Below are positions 24,696 to 33,822 of a stretch of 56,624 nucleotides of DNA, piece after piece. This DNA is from a virus. The position numbers and the translations under genes are program-made. The notes under the pieces were generated by a model. It did no database searches, had not been told where the DNA came from, and saw only the letters and a list, made by a program, of their open reading frames with translations. Within the stretch, counting starts at the first letter, position 1. The number at the start of each line of letters is the position of its first letter. Location: IMG/VR virus record IMGVR_UViG_3300025872_000067, positions 1-56,624 of that record. The stretch is one strand, 5' to 3'.

Positions 24696-26393
24696 TCACA
24701 ACCAGTCTTTGAGGCGGTCGCCGGTGATCTGGCTCGCCACGTTGAATTTGTTCCTCAACGCTTCCACCACATTCTCATCCACGGAGTCCTCAGCCACGAG
24801 GTCGATGTACAGCACGTTGTTGGTCTGTCCGATCCGGTGTGCGCGGTCCTCCGACTGAAGGCGGTCGATCAGCTTGAAGCTGTTGGAATAATAGATGACA
24901 GTCTTGGCTGCCGTCAAGGTCAGACCCGTCGCCCCCGCCGCGGGGTTGCCCACGAACACGCGGGCCTGCTCCTCCGGCGGGACGGCCTCGCGCCCAACCA
25001 CCTGTCCGTTGTGGTACAGGGGGCGCTCGCCCTGGAACCGGGCCTTGGCGTCCGCCCGCTCATCATCGTTCACCAGCCCGTCATAGCGGACCGCGCTGAT
25101 GCCGCGCTCGCGGAGGGCGTCCATGATCAGGGTGATGTCCATCTGGAACCGGGCCCAGACGATCACCTTGTGCTGGGACTCCTCGATCAGCTCACAGAGC
25201 AGGTCCAGGCGACGGTTCGGCCCCGGGATTGTGTACACGGGTTCCGCTTCATCGTCGGTCGGGAGGTAGCCGCAGGTGATCTGCTGGAGGCGGAGGAGCC
25301 GGGTGATGGGGAGGGCGGCGATGACCGGGGTGGTGCCCTCCGCGCCCAGGTCAGGGGCGTCTCCGCAGTCGGGGCAGGGGTAGATGATGAGGCCGTCAAA
25401 CTCCACCTGACGTTTGCCCAAGCAGGTCGGGCAGGCGTCCGGCGACGGCTCCGCGGCGACCGCTTCCGCGTCCCGCTCAATCCCGCCTGTCTCCAGCCAC
25501 ACGATGTACTCGTCACGCAACTGGCGATACAGCTTGCCCTGCTCCGGGGTCATCGGGAAGAACCGCTTGCTATACAGCTTCGGCGGGAGGTCCAGCACGT
25601 CATCCTTCGTCACGCGGGAGGAGACGGGCTGAAGGAGGCTGTTCAGGGCGTCCAGGCGGCGATAGCCCACCAGCACGTCATACTCGTTGCCATCGTTCTT
25701 CTTGGTCTTGGGGTTGAAGGCGGTCGGGTTCCAGCCCTTCTTCCAGATGCCGAAGTGCTGCTTGAACTCCGTGAAGGTCCCCAGCTGGTTCTTGTTCCAG
25801 TAGTCGTCAATCAAGAACTTGATCTGGCTGTAGGCGTCGAAGGGTCCCTGAGCAATCGGAGTCCCGGTCAGGACCCGCCTGAATGGCGCGTACTTCGCGG
25901 AGCGGAGGATGGACTTGGTGCGCTCCGCGGTCGGAGTCTTGATGTAGTGCGCCTCATCCAGGACGTACAGGAGGCGGCGCTTGTCGAAGAAGTCAATCAG
26001 CGCCCGCTTCCCGGAGGCGGTCATGAAGGCTTCATAGCTGATGGTGAGCCAGGCGAAGCCCTTGTGCTCGATGACGGCCTTGACCGCCTGCTTGTGCCAC
26101 TTGGTGTCGGCCTTCGGGCTCTGGTAGTGGAAGGCCCGGACGTGCTTGATCACCTCATCGGGTACGTGGTCCGGGATTTCCTTCTCAACCCAGTTGCGGT
26201 GCACGCCGTTCGGGGCGACCACCAGCACGCCGTCGATGAGCCCGCGGAGCCAGAGCCAGCAGGCGGTGTCGATGGTCAGCTTGGACTTGCCGGTGCCCTG
26301 TTCCCAGAAGATCGCGCGGGCTTCTTCTTCGCGGGAGCGCAACCACTCCTCACGCTGGTGGTTGAAGGGTTCGGTCTTGAAGGGGTATTCCAT
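24696..26393 (-). CDS. Snf2-family (SF2) helicase with zinc-binding insert
   Basis: The 565-residue protein has SF2 motifs: I EQGTGKS, II DEAH, III TGTP, and in the second RecA lobe TGLTLTAAK and QSEDRAHRIGQ, the Snf2 signature. An insert with CPTC and CPDC pairs in the second lobe is a likely zinc knuckle. It is the first gene of the early unit, with GGAG seven bases upstream. It may remodel protein-DNA complexes or open an origin; polarity and substrate cannot be read from sequence. Confidence 0.9.
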   Translation of the reverse strand: MEYPFKTEPFNHQREEWLRSREEEARAIFWEQGTGKSKLTIDTACWLWLRGLIDGVLVVAPNGVHRNWVEKEIPDHVPDEVIKHVRAFHYQSPKADTKWHKQAVKAVIEHKGFAWLTISYEAFMTASGKRALIDFFDKRRLLYVLDEAHYIKTPTAERTKSILRSAKYAPFRRVLTGTPIAQGPFDAYSQIKFLIDDYWNKNQLGTFTEFKQHFGIWKKGWNPTAFNPKTKKNDGNEYDVLVGYRRLDALNSLLQPVSSRVTKDDVLDLPPKLYSKRFFPMTPEQGKLYRQLRDEYIVWLETGGIERDAEAVAAEPSPDACPTCLGKRQVEFDGLIIYPCPDCGDAPDLGAEGTTPVIAALPITRLLRLQQITCGYLPTDDEAEPVYTIPGPNRRLDLLCELIEESQHKVIVWARFQMDITLIMDALRERGISAVRYDGLVNDDERADAKARFQGERPLYHNGQVVGREAVPPEEQARVFVGNPAAGATGLTLTAAKTVIYYSNSFKLIDRLQSEDRAHRIGQTNNVLYIDLVAEDSVDENVVEALRNKFNVASQITGDRLKDWL

Positions 26394-26426
26394 AGGGTGG
26401 CTCCATTTCTCATAGTGATGCCCGGA

Positions 26427-26432
26427 AGTATA
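26427..26432 (-). promoter_or_regulatory. -10 element (TATACT) of the early operon
   Basis: TATACTTCCGG occurs on the minus strand 34 bases before the helicase start. The hexamer at -35 distance (TCGCCT) is weak, so this promoter may need an activator. A second candidate, CATACTTCTTC, lies at 26514-26519. Confidence 0.45.
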
Positions 26433-26820
26433 GCCCAGCTGGGCGACGAAGGCGAGCGGAGAATCATGTGCGCTTGGGACGGGGGCCCAACGCTCGACTT
26501 CGTGTGCTGAAGAAGTATGAAGTGGAGTAGGCAGGGAAGCCCAGCGGGGCTGGGGGTTTATATATTCTTCTTCTTCTTCTTCTTAACTTACTTAACTTAC
26601 TTACCTTAAACCCCCGGACGGCCTCCGAACAGCAGGAACGGTCGCCGGTCGCCTCCCTGGGCAGGGGGTCCCGGCGATTTATCGGGCGAAGTAGAACTGA
26701 ACTGGAGAAAGTGAAGTAACCTAAGCGCAGGAGTGTCGGAGCTGTTACGGCGCTGGGCTTTCGATGGCGCTTGGGGTCTATACTTCTTCAGGTGTGAAGG
26801 TAAGTAGCCCAAGCGCATCC
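26433..26820. other. Control region copy 1: AT-rich tract and iterons, candidate origin
   Basis: No gene is seen in this ~390-base gap. It contains a TTC-repeat tract (26565-26584), a tandem AACTTACTT repeat (26585-26605), GATTTATCGGGCGAA (26676-26690), and copies of a 10-12-base repeat AACCTAAGCGCA or CCCAAGCGCA at 26469 (inverted), 26718, 26767 (inverted, one mismatch) and 26808. A plus-strand TATACTTCTTC is at 26779. The same elements in the same order and spacing occur at 54091-54332. AT-rich DNA beside iterons suggests a replication origin, or a site for a phage regulator. Confidence 0.7.
26540..26570 (+). terminator. Plus-strand hairpin and T-rich tail
   Basis: CCCAGC-GGG-GCTGGG followed by GGTTTATATATTCTTC resembles a rho-independent terminator on the plus strand. 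It could block antisense transcription toward the early genes. Confidence 0.4.
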
Positions 26821-27165
26821 TCATTTTTGGAACCACTCATTGATGCCCATGAGGATCAGGGAGACCAGACCGGAGAAGAAGATGCCCAGCAGGGCAACGG
26901 TCCCCTTCCGCTTCAGGTCCTCCCCGGACTCGCGCCACTGGCGGAGGTGTTGGAAGTCCCTCTGCATGGCGAACGGATCGGACGTGTCCACCCCGAGCTG
27001 CATCAACGTCTGCTTCACGGCTTCGGCCACCACGCTGTTCAGCTCCGCGTGGGACATTGCGACCTTCTCCGCCGCGCGGTCTGCGGCGTTCTCCACGGCC
27101 TGGGTCGCCGCGCGAGTCGCCGCGCTGACGGCGATCTGTTCAACCTGCTCCGGCGTCAAGGGCAT
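26821..27165 (-). CDS. Small tail-anchored membrane protein
   Basis: The 114-residue product (ATG at 27165, AAGGAGG upstream) is an Ala-rich helical protein with MQRDFQHLRQWRESG and one C-terminal membrane span (ALLGIFFSGLVSLILMGI) ending WFQK. This layout matches small phage membrane proteins of the DUF6127-like kind, sometimes proposed as holins. A separate holin candidate sits in the lysis cassette, so its role is uncertain. It ends the structural operon. Confidence 0.65.
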   Translation of the reverse strand: MPLTPEQVEQIAVSAATRAATQAVENAADRAAEKVAMSHAELNSVVAEAVKQTLMQLGVDTSDPFAMQRDFQHLRQWRESGEDLKRKGTVALLGIFFSGLVSLILMGINEWFQK

Positions 27166-27237
27166 GGTCGGTCCTCCTTCTTGTCCAAGGTGTTCGTGGG
27201 TGACTATTTTAGCGGCCAACGAACAACTTGGCAAATT

Positions 27238-27600
27238 TTAGATCGCCACGCCCGCGGACCAGCCCGCCGCCTTGAACGCTGACAGCTTCTCCTCATCTTC
27301 GATGTAGGCGACCCAGCCCAGGCGGGGGTTGGCGAAGGCCCAAAGGCTGGTCGTGGCGTCCCAGACCGCGATCTGGTTGTCATAGCCCTGCCACAGGCCC
27401 GTCGCCGCCGCTCCGACAATGTAGGTGTCGCCCGCCGCCGGGGTCGCCGGGGGCGCGGTCAGGTCCCGGTCCTTCACGGACAGATGGAAGCCGAAGCGGC
27501 CCATGCGCAGCAGGTTCGCGTCCATGCCCGCGTTCCAGCCGTTCTCGCCGTAGTCCCAACCATACACGAGGCCGGAGCGGTTTTCAGTTTTCGATGCCAT
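27238..27600 (-). CDS. DUF2793-type tail fibre-associated protein
   Basis: The 120-residue product has MDANLLRMG, PPATPAAGDTYIVG, ATGLWQGYDNQIAVWD and the GWVAYIEDE stretch of DUF2793. These domains occur at the ends of tail fibres and in capsular-depolymerase-like proteins. Here the domain is a stand-alone protein downstream of the subtilisin gene. A virion surface role is likely. Confidence 0.75.
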   Translation of the reverse strand: MASKTENRSGLVYGWDYGENGWNAGMDANLLRMGRFGFHLSVKDRDLTAPPATPAAGDTYIVGAAATGLWQGYDNQIAVWDATTSLWAFANPRLGWVAYIEDEEKLSAFKAAGWSAGVAI

Positions 27601-27612
27601 GTTGTTCTCCTG

Positions 27613-28842
27613 TTACGGGTTCCGAGGGACCAAGCCCGGGATCACCTCGAACTCGATCATTGGGTCAAGATAAAGGATGCGGTCAGGAAGGTCAAACAGC
27701 GTTCCGTCCTTCTTGCGCAGGGGCTTCAGCGCCCCGGTCGTTGCGTTGTCCAGCAGCCGCTGCTTCACGGCCTGGACCTGGGCGCGGGTCGTCAGCCGCT
27801 TGTAGCCCTGGAGCATACAGGCGACCACCCCCGCCACCATCGGTGTCGCGTAGCTGGTCCCGGAGCCGGTCCGATAGCCTCCGCCCGCGGAGGCCCGGTT
27901 GACGCTCATCGTGACCTGGGCCGGGGCGAGGATGTCCACGTCAGTCGGGCTGAAGTTCGTCCCGAACTCGCCCGTGGTCGTGCGGGGGGTGTAGTACGCG
28001 GTGTCATTCATCTGAATCCCGCCGCACACAATGGTGTCCGGGTCCGACTCCGCCGGGCGGACCACGGAGGCCGTGATGTCGGTCGCCTCGTTGCCCGCGG
28101 GATAGCAGCAGACGATCCCCGCGTTGATCATGTCCGTCACCGCGGCGTCGATTGTGCTAGTGAAGCCGGACCAGCTCATGAACATCACCGCCGGGCGGTC
28201 ATCGTCCGCTTGGGCGTTGTACTGGGACAAGATCGCCGCCATGGCGGCGACCGCGTTGGACACGCCCGCTCCCGAGTTGGCGTTGTAGAACTTCATGGAA
28301 TGGCCGCGGGCTTCGCGGGCGATGCCGACCGTGCGCCCGAGGGCGAGCCCGAGGCAGTGCGAACCGTGACCGGAGCCGTCTAACTCCGCGACCGCGTAAC
28401 TGGTGGATTGGTGCCAGTACTGGTTCACGCGGCCACCGAACTCCGGGTGCGTGTACTCCACCCCGGAGTCGATGATGAAGATGTCCACGCCAGCGCCCGT
28501 CCGCTTCGCGTCGAAGGTCGAAGTGCGGGGGAAGGCCCGGGAGGGTGCCCAAGGATCGCGGCGACGGATACAGCGGGCCGCGGCCCAGCCTCCCGTCCCC
28601 ATCATGTCCGCATTGAGGCTCACGTTCTGGGTCGCCGCCGGGGTCAGTTTCGCCTCCCCGTCATCCCACGTCTCCACCGCGGGATGGTGGGCGAACGGGA
28701 ACCCGACCGGCGAGACGCCCGGAAGGCGGAAGTGGCGGGGGAGGCCCGGGAAGGGCAAGGGGTTCATCCCCGCCGCCCGGGCGTCCACCAGGAACTCCTC
28801 CGCGAGGTCCGGCGACTTCAATACAACAATGACTTCAGCCAT
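27613..28842 (-). CDS. Subtilisin-like serine protease (S8) in the tail operon
   Basis: I start at the ATG at 28842 (409 aa), with GAGGAGG upstream. The catalytic residues are all present: D125 in IIDSGVEYTHPEF, H159 in GSGHGSHCLG, oxyanion N251 in PAGNEAT and S330 in GTSYATPMVAG. There is no signal peptide; the first ~110 residues may be a propeptide or virion-attachment domain. Placement among tail-fibre genes suggests the enzyme is carried on the virion and cuts host surface proteins, or processes tail proteins. Both are inferences. Confidence 0.9.
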   Translation of the reverse strand: MAEVIVVLKSPDLAEEFLVDARAAGMNPLPFPGLPRHFRLPGVSPVGFPFAHHPAVETWDDGEAKLTPAATQNVSLNADMMGTGGWAAARCIRRRDPWAPSRAFPRTSTFDAKRTGAGVDIFIIDSGVEYTHPEFGGRVNQYWHQSTSYAVAELDGSGHGSHCLGLALGRTVGIAREARGHSMKFYNANSGAGVSNAVAAMAAILSQYNAQADDDRPAVMFMSWSGFTSTIDAAVTDMINAGIVCCYPAGNEATDITASVVRPAESDPDTIVCGGIQMNDTAYYTPRTTTGEFGTNFSPTDVDILAPAQVTMSVNRASAGGGYRTGSGTSYATPMVAGVVACMLQGYKRLTTRAQVQAVKQRLLDNATTGALKPLRKKDGTLFDLPDRILYLDPMIEFEVIPGLVPRNP

Positions 28843-28852
28843 GATCGCCTCC

Positions 28853-29461
28853 TCAAGCCGTCGCCTGGACCACTTCAATGGCGAACCAGGAACGAAGGTT
28901 GTTCACTACATCGTTCATAGCCGCCGCCTGCCCACTCAAGTTCAGGCGCAACTCGAAGTAGTCCCCTGCAACAACTGGGATCGGGGCAGAAGCGGGCAGA
29001 GAGTAGATGTTGTTGGTAAATCCCGTGGAACCGTCCCGGCGGGAACAGATCGGCACTCCACGGAAGTTGTCGCCGCCGTTTTTGTACACCGACATATAGC
29101 AGCCGTGGGCCGTCGCGGAGCCCGTCACCTCCACCTGTCCGCTGAGGCGAACCTTCTGGACGCCCGCCGGAACCGTCAGGCGGGTCGTGGCTCCGGCGTT
29201 CCAGAAACCATCTGTGTCGTACTCAGCAACCTGCCAGGGCACGAGCAGAGGCAAGGTGAAGTCGGTCAGCTCCGAGGTCCGACCAACCAGCGCCCCGCGG
29301 AACGGGGCGGCGAGCCCCTGACCCACGTTCAGGCCCACGAAGGCGGCAGCGATTTCGTCCAGGGTCGCCTTGCGACTGTTCCCGGATTGGATCAGGTGAA
29401 TCAGCTCATCGCCGGTGATCGTCCCGGCGGCGACCAAGTCAGCAATAGTCTTGTTTGCCAT
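28853..29461 (-). CDS. Tail fibre/receptor-binding-type protein with jelly-roll look
   Basis: The 202-residue protein begins with a helical attachment-like segment (IADLVAAGTITGDELI, residues 6-45), then forms strand-rich sequence (TTRLTVPAGVQKVRLSGQVE, GDYFELRLNLSG), reminiscent of C1q/TNF-like jelly-roll tips found on phage fibres. It lies between FN3-type proteins and the protease. A trimeric receptor-binding knob is a reasonable guess. Confidence 0.6.
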   Translation of the reverse strand: MANKTIADLVAAGTITGDELIHLIQSGNSRKATLDEIAAAFVGLNVGQGLAAPFRGALVGRTSELTDFTLPLLVPWQVAEYDTDGFWNAGATTRLTVPAGVQKVRLSGQVEVTGSATAHGCYMSVYKNGGDNFRGVPICSRRDGSTGFTNNIYSLPASAPIPVVAGDYFELRLNLSGQAAAMNDVVNNLRSWFAIEVVQATA

Positions 29462-29473
29462 GGTTCTTTCCTC

Positions 29474-29827
29474 TCAAAGTTCAAGCAAGTCGGTTCCGCT
29501 CTGGGCGTCTCCCGACAGAAGCATGTTGTTGTTCAGCCCGACCTCCAGCTCATCCACGCTCAACATGAGCTTCGCGCGGCCCGGGGCGTTCCCGTTGGTC
29601 ACCTGGATTTCGGCCCCTACCTGCTGAAGCCCGGCGAGGAAAGCCGCAACCCTGTAATAATACGTGGTGTTGGGCAGCGCCGTCTCGTCCACGTACTCCG
29701 TGACGCCCGGCCCGACCTCCGCGAGCGGAGCCGGGAGGGCTTCGGGGTCCATGGGCGAGCTGGAGCGGTAGATGCGGTGCCCGTCCTCAATGCTGTTGGT
29801 GTCCGTCCAGCGGATCAAGATGCTCAT
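29474..29827 (-). CDS. FN3-like tail protein
   Basis: The first 65 residues form one fibronectin type III-like domain (RWTDTNSIEDGHRIYRS, then TTYYYRVAAF). The remainder is a short strand-rich tail. The domain is clearly related to that at the start of the next gene (shared 'DP-ALPAPLA-V' core). It is probably an ornament of the tail tip or fibre. Confidence 0.7.
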   Translation of the reverse strand: MSILIRWTDTNSIEDGHRIYRSSSPMDPEALPAPLAEVGPGVTEYVDETALPNTTYYYRVAAFLAGLQQVGAEIQVTNGNAPGRAKLMLSVDELEVGLNNNMLLSGDAQSGTDLLEL

Positions 29828-29839
29828 TCAGTCCTCCTC

Positions 29840-30754
29840 TCACACCCAAAAAGCCAGGTGGATGTCGCTGCGGCTGTCCGTCGCCGTATCGCCGCTGATG
29901 TCCAGGGTCCCGGAGTTGAAAGCCTCGTTGGCAGCCGCCTCCACGAAGAAAGCAAAGGACCGGAATAGTCGCGTGGTCGGTTCGTCAATCGGGACCTCCG
30001 TGGGCCGGAACGCCGGAATCATACGGCTGTTGCTCCATGTGATACTACAAGTGCCGGAAGTTGCTTGGAAAAACCAAGACATGATCGACATGACCAGCGC
30101 GGGCTTGTTCGTGTTCGTGAAGCTGTAGGGCTGGGCGTCCGACTCGCCATCAAACCGGGCCGTGCCCAGGGAGGTCACGTTGATCGGCTTCGAGTCGTGA
30201 CGGATCACGGCGATGGTCGCGCTCATCCGCACGTTGCTGGTCTGCTGGAGCGTCAGGGTGGTCCCTGGCTCCGACCCGTCCGCGATCTTCCACAAGGCAA
30301 AGGTCCACTGCGCGGAGGAGTTCCCCGCGTTCGCCGGGACCGGCCCGACCGTCCAGCCCGCGGGAGTGGATGTGAAGGCGCTCCGGCGAAGCCCGAACAG
30401 CACGAGCAGGTCCCCGGCGCGGCAGTCCGGGACCTTGATGGTCAGGGTCTGTCCGTCGCTGTTGTAGCCCAGGGATATTTGCTGTGTGGCGTACAGGAAG
30501 CGGGGGACCTCCTCCGCCGCCGCCACGCTGTCCGCGGCCCCGGCCCCGACCTCCGACCCGTCGAAGGGGGCGACATGGTAGTGGTACGTGGTCCCCGCGG
30601 TCACGGTCTTGTCTTCATAGACCTCCCGCCCGACCGGCACGGAGGCCAGCGGGGCCGGGAGGGCTCCGGGATCAATCGGGGCCGTCCCCCGGTAGATGTT
30701 GACCCCGTCCTCAACCAGCTTGCGGTCTTTCCAGGTCAAGCGAACCTTGGCCAT
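29840..30754 (-). CDS. FN3-domain tail protein with beta-sandwich C terminus
   Basis: I start at the ATG at 30754 (304 aa), six bases after GGAGGAG. Residues 1-65 form an FN3-like domain (LTWKDRKLVEDGVNIYRG, TTYHYHVAPF). The remaining ~230 residues are strand-rich with no recognised motif (DLLVLFGLRRSAF, FRSFAFFVEAA). Such proteins extend the baseplate hub protein encoded just upstream. Surface adhesion is possible. Confidence 0.65.
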   Translation of the reverse strand: MAKVRLTWKDRKLVEDGVNIYRGTAPIDPGALPAPLASVPVGREVYEDKTVTAGTTYHYHVAPFDGSEVGAGAADSVAAAEEVPRFLYATQQISLGYNSDGQTLTIKVPDCRAGDLLVLFGLRRSAFTSTPAGWTVGPVPANAGNSSAQWTFALWKIADGSEPGTTLTLQQTSNVRMSATIAVIRHDSKPINVTSLGTARFDGESDAQPYSFTNTNKPALVMSIMSWFFQATSGTCSITWSNSRMIPAFRPTEVPIDEPTTRLFRSFAFFVEAAANEAFNSGTLDISGDTATDSRSDIHLAFWV

Positions 30755-30755
30755 G

Positions 30756-33632
30756 TCAAACTCCTCCACCGACCGGGTAGGCTTCGAGGCTTCCCGGCTC
30801 AAACATGTTACCAGCAGCCCCGTTCGTGCCCGTAGGCGGCGTGAGCAGCGGCAGCTTCAGTTCAGCGGGACGCCAGGAGGCAAGCCCGCCGCGCATCGTG
30901 TGTATCTGGGCCACGAGGACCGCGGACCCCGCCGGGATCGTATGGGCCAGGAGGTCGATCACGTAGCTGGTGACCAGCCCGAGGTCCTGCTGGAAGAACT
31001 GTGTTTGGGCTCCTCCAATCGTCTCGCCCAACAAGGTCACGCGGTAGGTCGTGCCGTCCTCCGGCGTCACGCTCGCGTCCGTCCACTGGAGCGGAGCCCC
31101 GCCCGTCTCCTGGAGCCGGTTGCGGTGATTCCACGTCAGGGTCGCCGGGTACACAATCGTGTCGTTGGGCGTCGCGTCGATGTCTCCGTTGACAGCCAGG
31201 TTCGCGGGCCGGTACGGGCGTGCCGCGCGGCCTTCGAGCGTCAGCTGAAGTTCCGGGGCCAGGGCGAGGTCCAACTGGCCCGATCCCGTCACCGTTGCCA
31301 GCTTCGCGCGCACCGTCTCGCTGTTCACGTACTCCGTCGCGGAGCCCGCGCTGTACTGGTCCCAGAAGTACACCACCGCCCCAGCAGCGTGTTCCGCGGG
31401 CGGCGTGTCGTACACGGCCCGGCGGACGGTCATCACGCCGTTGGTCAGGCTTTCGACCCACACCAGCTCCTCCCCGATCTGGGCCCAGGACGGGACCGTG
31501 ACCAAGTCCAGGTCCGCTCCGCCCTGAATGGAGAAGGTGGTGGTGAACCGTCCGATGGCGCTCACCAGCTCCCCGTAGGGGCAGAAGTTCACCAACCCAA
31601 CCTCCTCGAAGGTGGAGACGGCGACCGGAGCCGTGAACAGCCGGGAGTTCAGGCTGGAGACGTTCGGACGGCCCGCGGCCACGCCCAGGTAGCCCAAGTC
31701 AGGTTCGGCGGTCAGGTTCTGGTCCACCGTGGTCTGTCCTTGCTGCTGGACCAGCTCGATGTAGGGGACCTCAAACACGATCTGGTCCTGAATCGGGATC
31801 GGGGCCGCGTTCGGGTCCTCCCAGGCCGGAGGCTCCGGGGTGATGAAGGCGGTCTGCGGGAGGTCGAACACGTCCTCAGTGCAGGTGATCTTGATGCGGT
31901 TGGTCCGCCCGTCGCCGTAGGCGATCCCGGTCACGCGCATCACAACCTCGCTGAGGTTGTAGTCCTCCCACGACAGTTTGAACACGTCGCCAATCGTCAG
32001 GTCCTTCGCCGTCCGGTCCGCGTACACGGTACAGGTCGCCCGCTGCGAGGACAGGCTGTTCAGGTCGCGCTGGGCAACCCGGGAGGCGATCAGCGGATCA
32101 ACAAAGCCCGGGTATTGGATGGTGGTCCCGATAGTGACCTGCTGCATCTGCTGAAGGGCGATGTCTTGGGCCGTGACGCTCGCATCGTTCCCGGTCGCCA
32201 CGTTCCAGTAGTTCACCGTGACGGAGTTCGTCAGTTCCCCGAAGGCGGGGCGCGTGAAGTTCTCAATCTTGTCGATGTTGTCCTCATTGAGGTGGAGCAG
32301 GGCGGCTTTGTTGTATCCTCCGCGGACCAACTTCAGCGTGAATAGGCCGGTCTTGCGGTCCACGTACAGAACCGCGTCGATGTGCTTGATGATCTCCCCG
32401 ATGAAGTCCTCAATGGAGGTCTGGCGGTCCCAGAGGATACTGATGCCCATCCGCTCGCTGTGGAGCTGGTCCGCCGCGGCCATGAAGGACTGGTCATCAA
32501 TCTCCGTGTCCGCGTAGCCCATCCCCCAGTCCGGGTCCGTCAGGCACTCGCGGATGATGTGGGCCGGGTTCATCGCGGAGGAGTCGCCCATGACCGCGAA
32601 GAATACCGCGTTGTACAAGGCGTTCGAGTCCGCGGAGTCCACCACAGGGATGCCGTCCTGCGGGGTGTTCTCGACCAACGCGATGTAGGATGTGTTTGAG
32701 AGGTCGATGCTGATGCCGTACACGTCCACAGGGCTCTGCTCCCAGACGCCCTCCTTGCGGATCATCGGACCCGCGACGGCCAGCGCCTGATCGACCGATG
32801 TGGCGGGTTCCGGGAGGCCGTCCGTGATGAAGAACATCGCCCGGCGGCGACCGTCCGCGGAGCCGGGCTGAAACCAGTTGACCGCGTTGCCGTAGGGCTG
32901 GCTGAAGTCGGTCCCTCCCGAGGCGGACAAGCCGTCCACGAAGTTCTTGAGGTCCTGTACGTCCGCGGAGGAGACGTTGAAGCGGCTCATCTGGGACGTG
33001 GACGTGCTCCAGCCGCAGACTGCGATGTCCACCTGGACCTTGGAGTCAATCCGCAGTTGGTCGATAGCATCCAGCACCGCTTTCATCTGGGTCTTGGCGA
33101 TCTGGAGACGGGTCAAGCCGCCCGACACCACCGTGTCCATCGACCCGGACGTGTCCAGGGCGAAGAAGAACATTTGGCGCTGCTTGAAGTTCGAGGCGAC
33201 CTTGATTTCAGCCTTCGGGTAGTACCACTGCGCCACCCCGTTCTGGCGGAGGTGGATGCGCTGGACTCTGAATGCCCACTTCTTCAGGTACGGGTTCAGA
33301 CCGATATACACCTGACGGAGGACCACGCCGACAACGCCCCGGTAGGCCGGAATCAGGGACCCGAGCTTGCTGAGCAGGTAGCCGTTCTGCCCCTGGGCCG
33401 GTCCGCCGGGCTCGAAGTCCACAGTGCCCTGGATACCGCCCTCACGGCTTTCGCCGCCGAACAGCTCCGGTCTGTTGATGTAGATTGACCCGCTGTTCCG
33501 GTCGCCCAGCCAGGCGTCCTTCCCGTCCACTCGAATGCGCAGGATGCGATCCACCGGGCCGTGGCACAGGATCATGTGCATGCCCAGGTAGTATTTGTAC
33601 CCAACGGTGACTTTCTTACTGCTTCCGCCCAC
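30756..33632 (-). CDS. Tail-tip hub (gpJ-like) with inserted von Willebrand A domain
   Basis: The 958-residue protein has the layout of gpJ/GTA host-specificity proteins: an N-terminal strand domain to ~150 and, from ~355, NPAHIIRECLTDPDWGMG with the downstream hub and FN3-like region (TLTWNHRNRLQETGG). Between them residues ~153-348 form a vWA domain: MIDAS DTSGS (D160, S162, S164), T241 in GGTDF and D271 in FFITDG. The insert is closely related to that in the gene at 34067-35512 (both have VDL/IDL then D-LYNA). A metal-dependent adhesin role at the tail tip is inferred. Confidence 0.85.
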   Translation of the reverse strand: MGGSSKKVTVGYKYYLGMHMILCHGPVDRILRIRVDGKDAWLGDRNSGSIYINRPELFGGESREGGIQGTVDFEPGGPAQGQNGYLLSKLGSLIPAYRGVVGVVLRQVYIGLNPYLKKWAFRVQRIHLRQNGVAQWYYPKAEIKVASNFKQRQMFFFALDTSGSMDTVVSGGLTRLQIAKTQMKAVLDAIDQLRIDSKVQVDIAVCGWSTSTSQMSRFNVSSADVQDLKNFVDGLSASGGTDFSQPYGNAVNWFQPGSADGRRRAMFFITDGLPEPATSVDQALAVAGPMIRKEGVWEQSPVDVYGISIDLSNTSYIALVENTPQDGIPVVDSADSNALYNAVFFAVMGDSSAMNPAHIIRECLTDPDWGMGYADTEIDDQSFMAAADQLHSERMGISILWDRQTSIEDFIGEIIKHIDAVLYVDRKTGLFTLKLVRGGYNKAALLHLNEDNIDKIENFTRPAFGELTNSVTVNYWNVATGNDASVTAQDIALQQMQQVTIGTTIQYPGFVDPLIASRVAQRDLNSLSSQRATCTVYADRTAKDLTIGDVFKLSWEDYNLSEVVMRVTGIAYGDGRTNRIKITCTEDVFDLPQTAFITPEPPAWEDPNAAPIPIQDQIVFEVPYIELVQQQGQTTVDQNLTAEPDLGYLGVAAGRPNVSSLNSRLFTAPVAVSTFEEVGLVNFCPYGELVSAIGRFTTTFSIQGGADLDLVTVPSWAQIGEELVWVESLTNGVMTVRRAVYDTPPAEHAAGAVVYFWDQYSAGSATEYVNSETVRAKLATVTGSGQLDLALAPELQLTLEGRAARPYRPANLAVNGDIDATPNDTIVYPATLTWNHRNRLQETGGAPLQWTDASVTPEDGTTYRVTLLGETIGGAQTQFFQQDLGLVTSYVIDLLAHTIPAGSAVLVAQIHTMRGGLASWRPAELKLPLLTPPTGTNGAAGNMFEPGSLEAYPVGGGV

Positions 33633-33822
33633 GGGTCGCCTCCACTACTTGGAGGGCCATCGGATCGCCGGTGGCCACGAGTTTGTCCGCGGTGATCCCG
33701 TTCGCCAGGAACTCCGACCAGTCGAGCCCGTGTCGCTCGAAGAAGGCCCGCGCCCCGCGGGAACACATCTTAACGGCTCGCACGTCATCCATTCGGATGA
33801 TCAGTTGGCTATCGTCCGTCAT
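33616..33822 (-). CDS. Small tail-assembly protein (68 aa)
   Basis: Product starts MTDDSQLIIRMDDVRAV and contains SRGARAFFERHGLDWSEF. A short gene of this kind precedes the hub protein in related phages and gene-transfer-agent clusters. The start overlaps the upstream stop (ATGA). Exact role unknown. Confidence 0.65.
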   Translation of the reverse strand: MTDDSQLIIRMDDVRAVKMCSRGARAFFERHGLDWSEFLANGITADKLVATGDPMALQVVEATRGRKQ

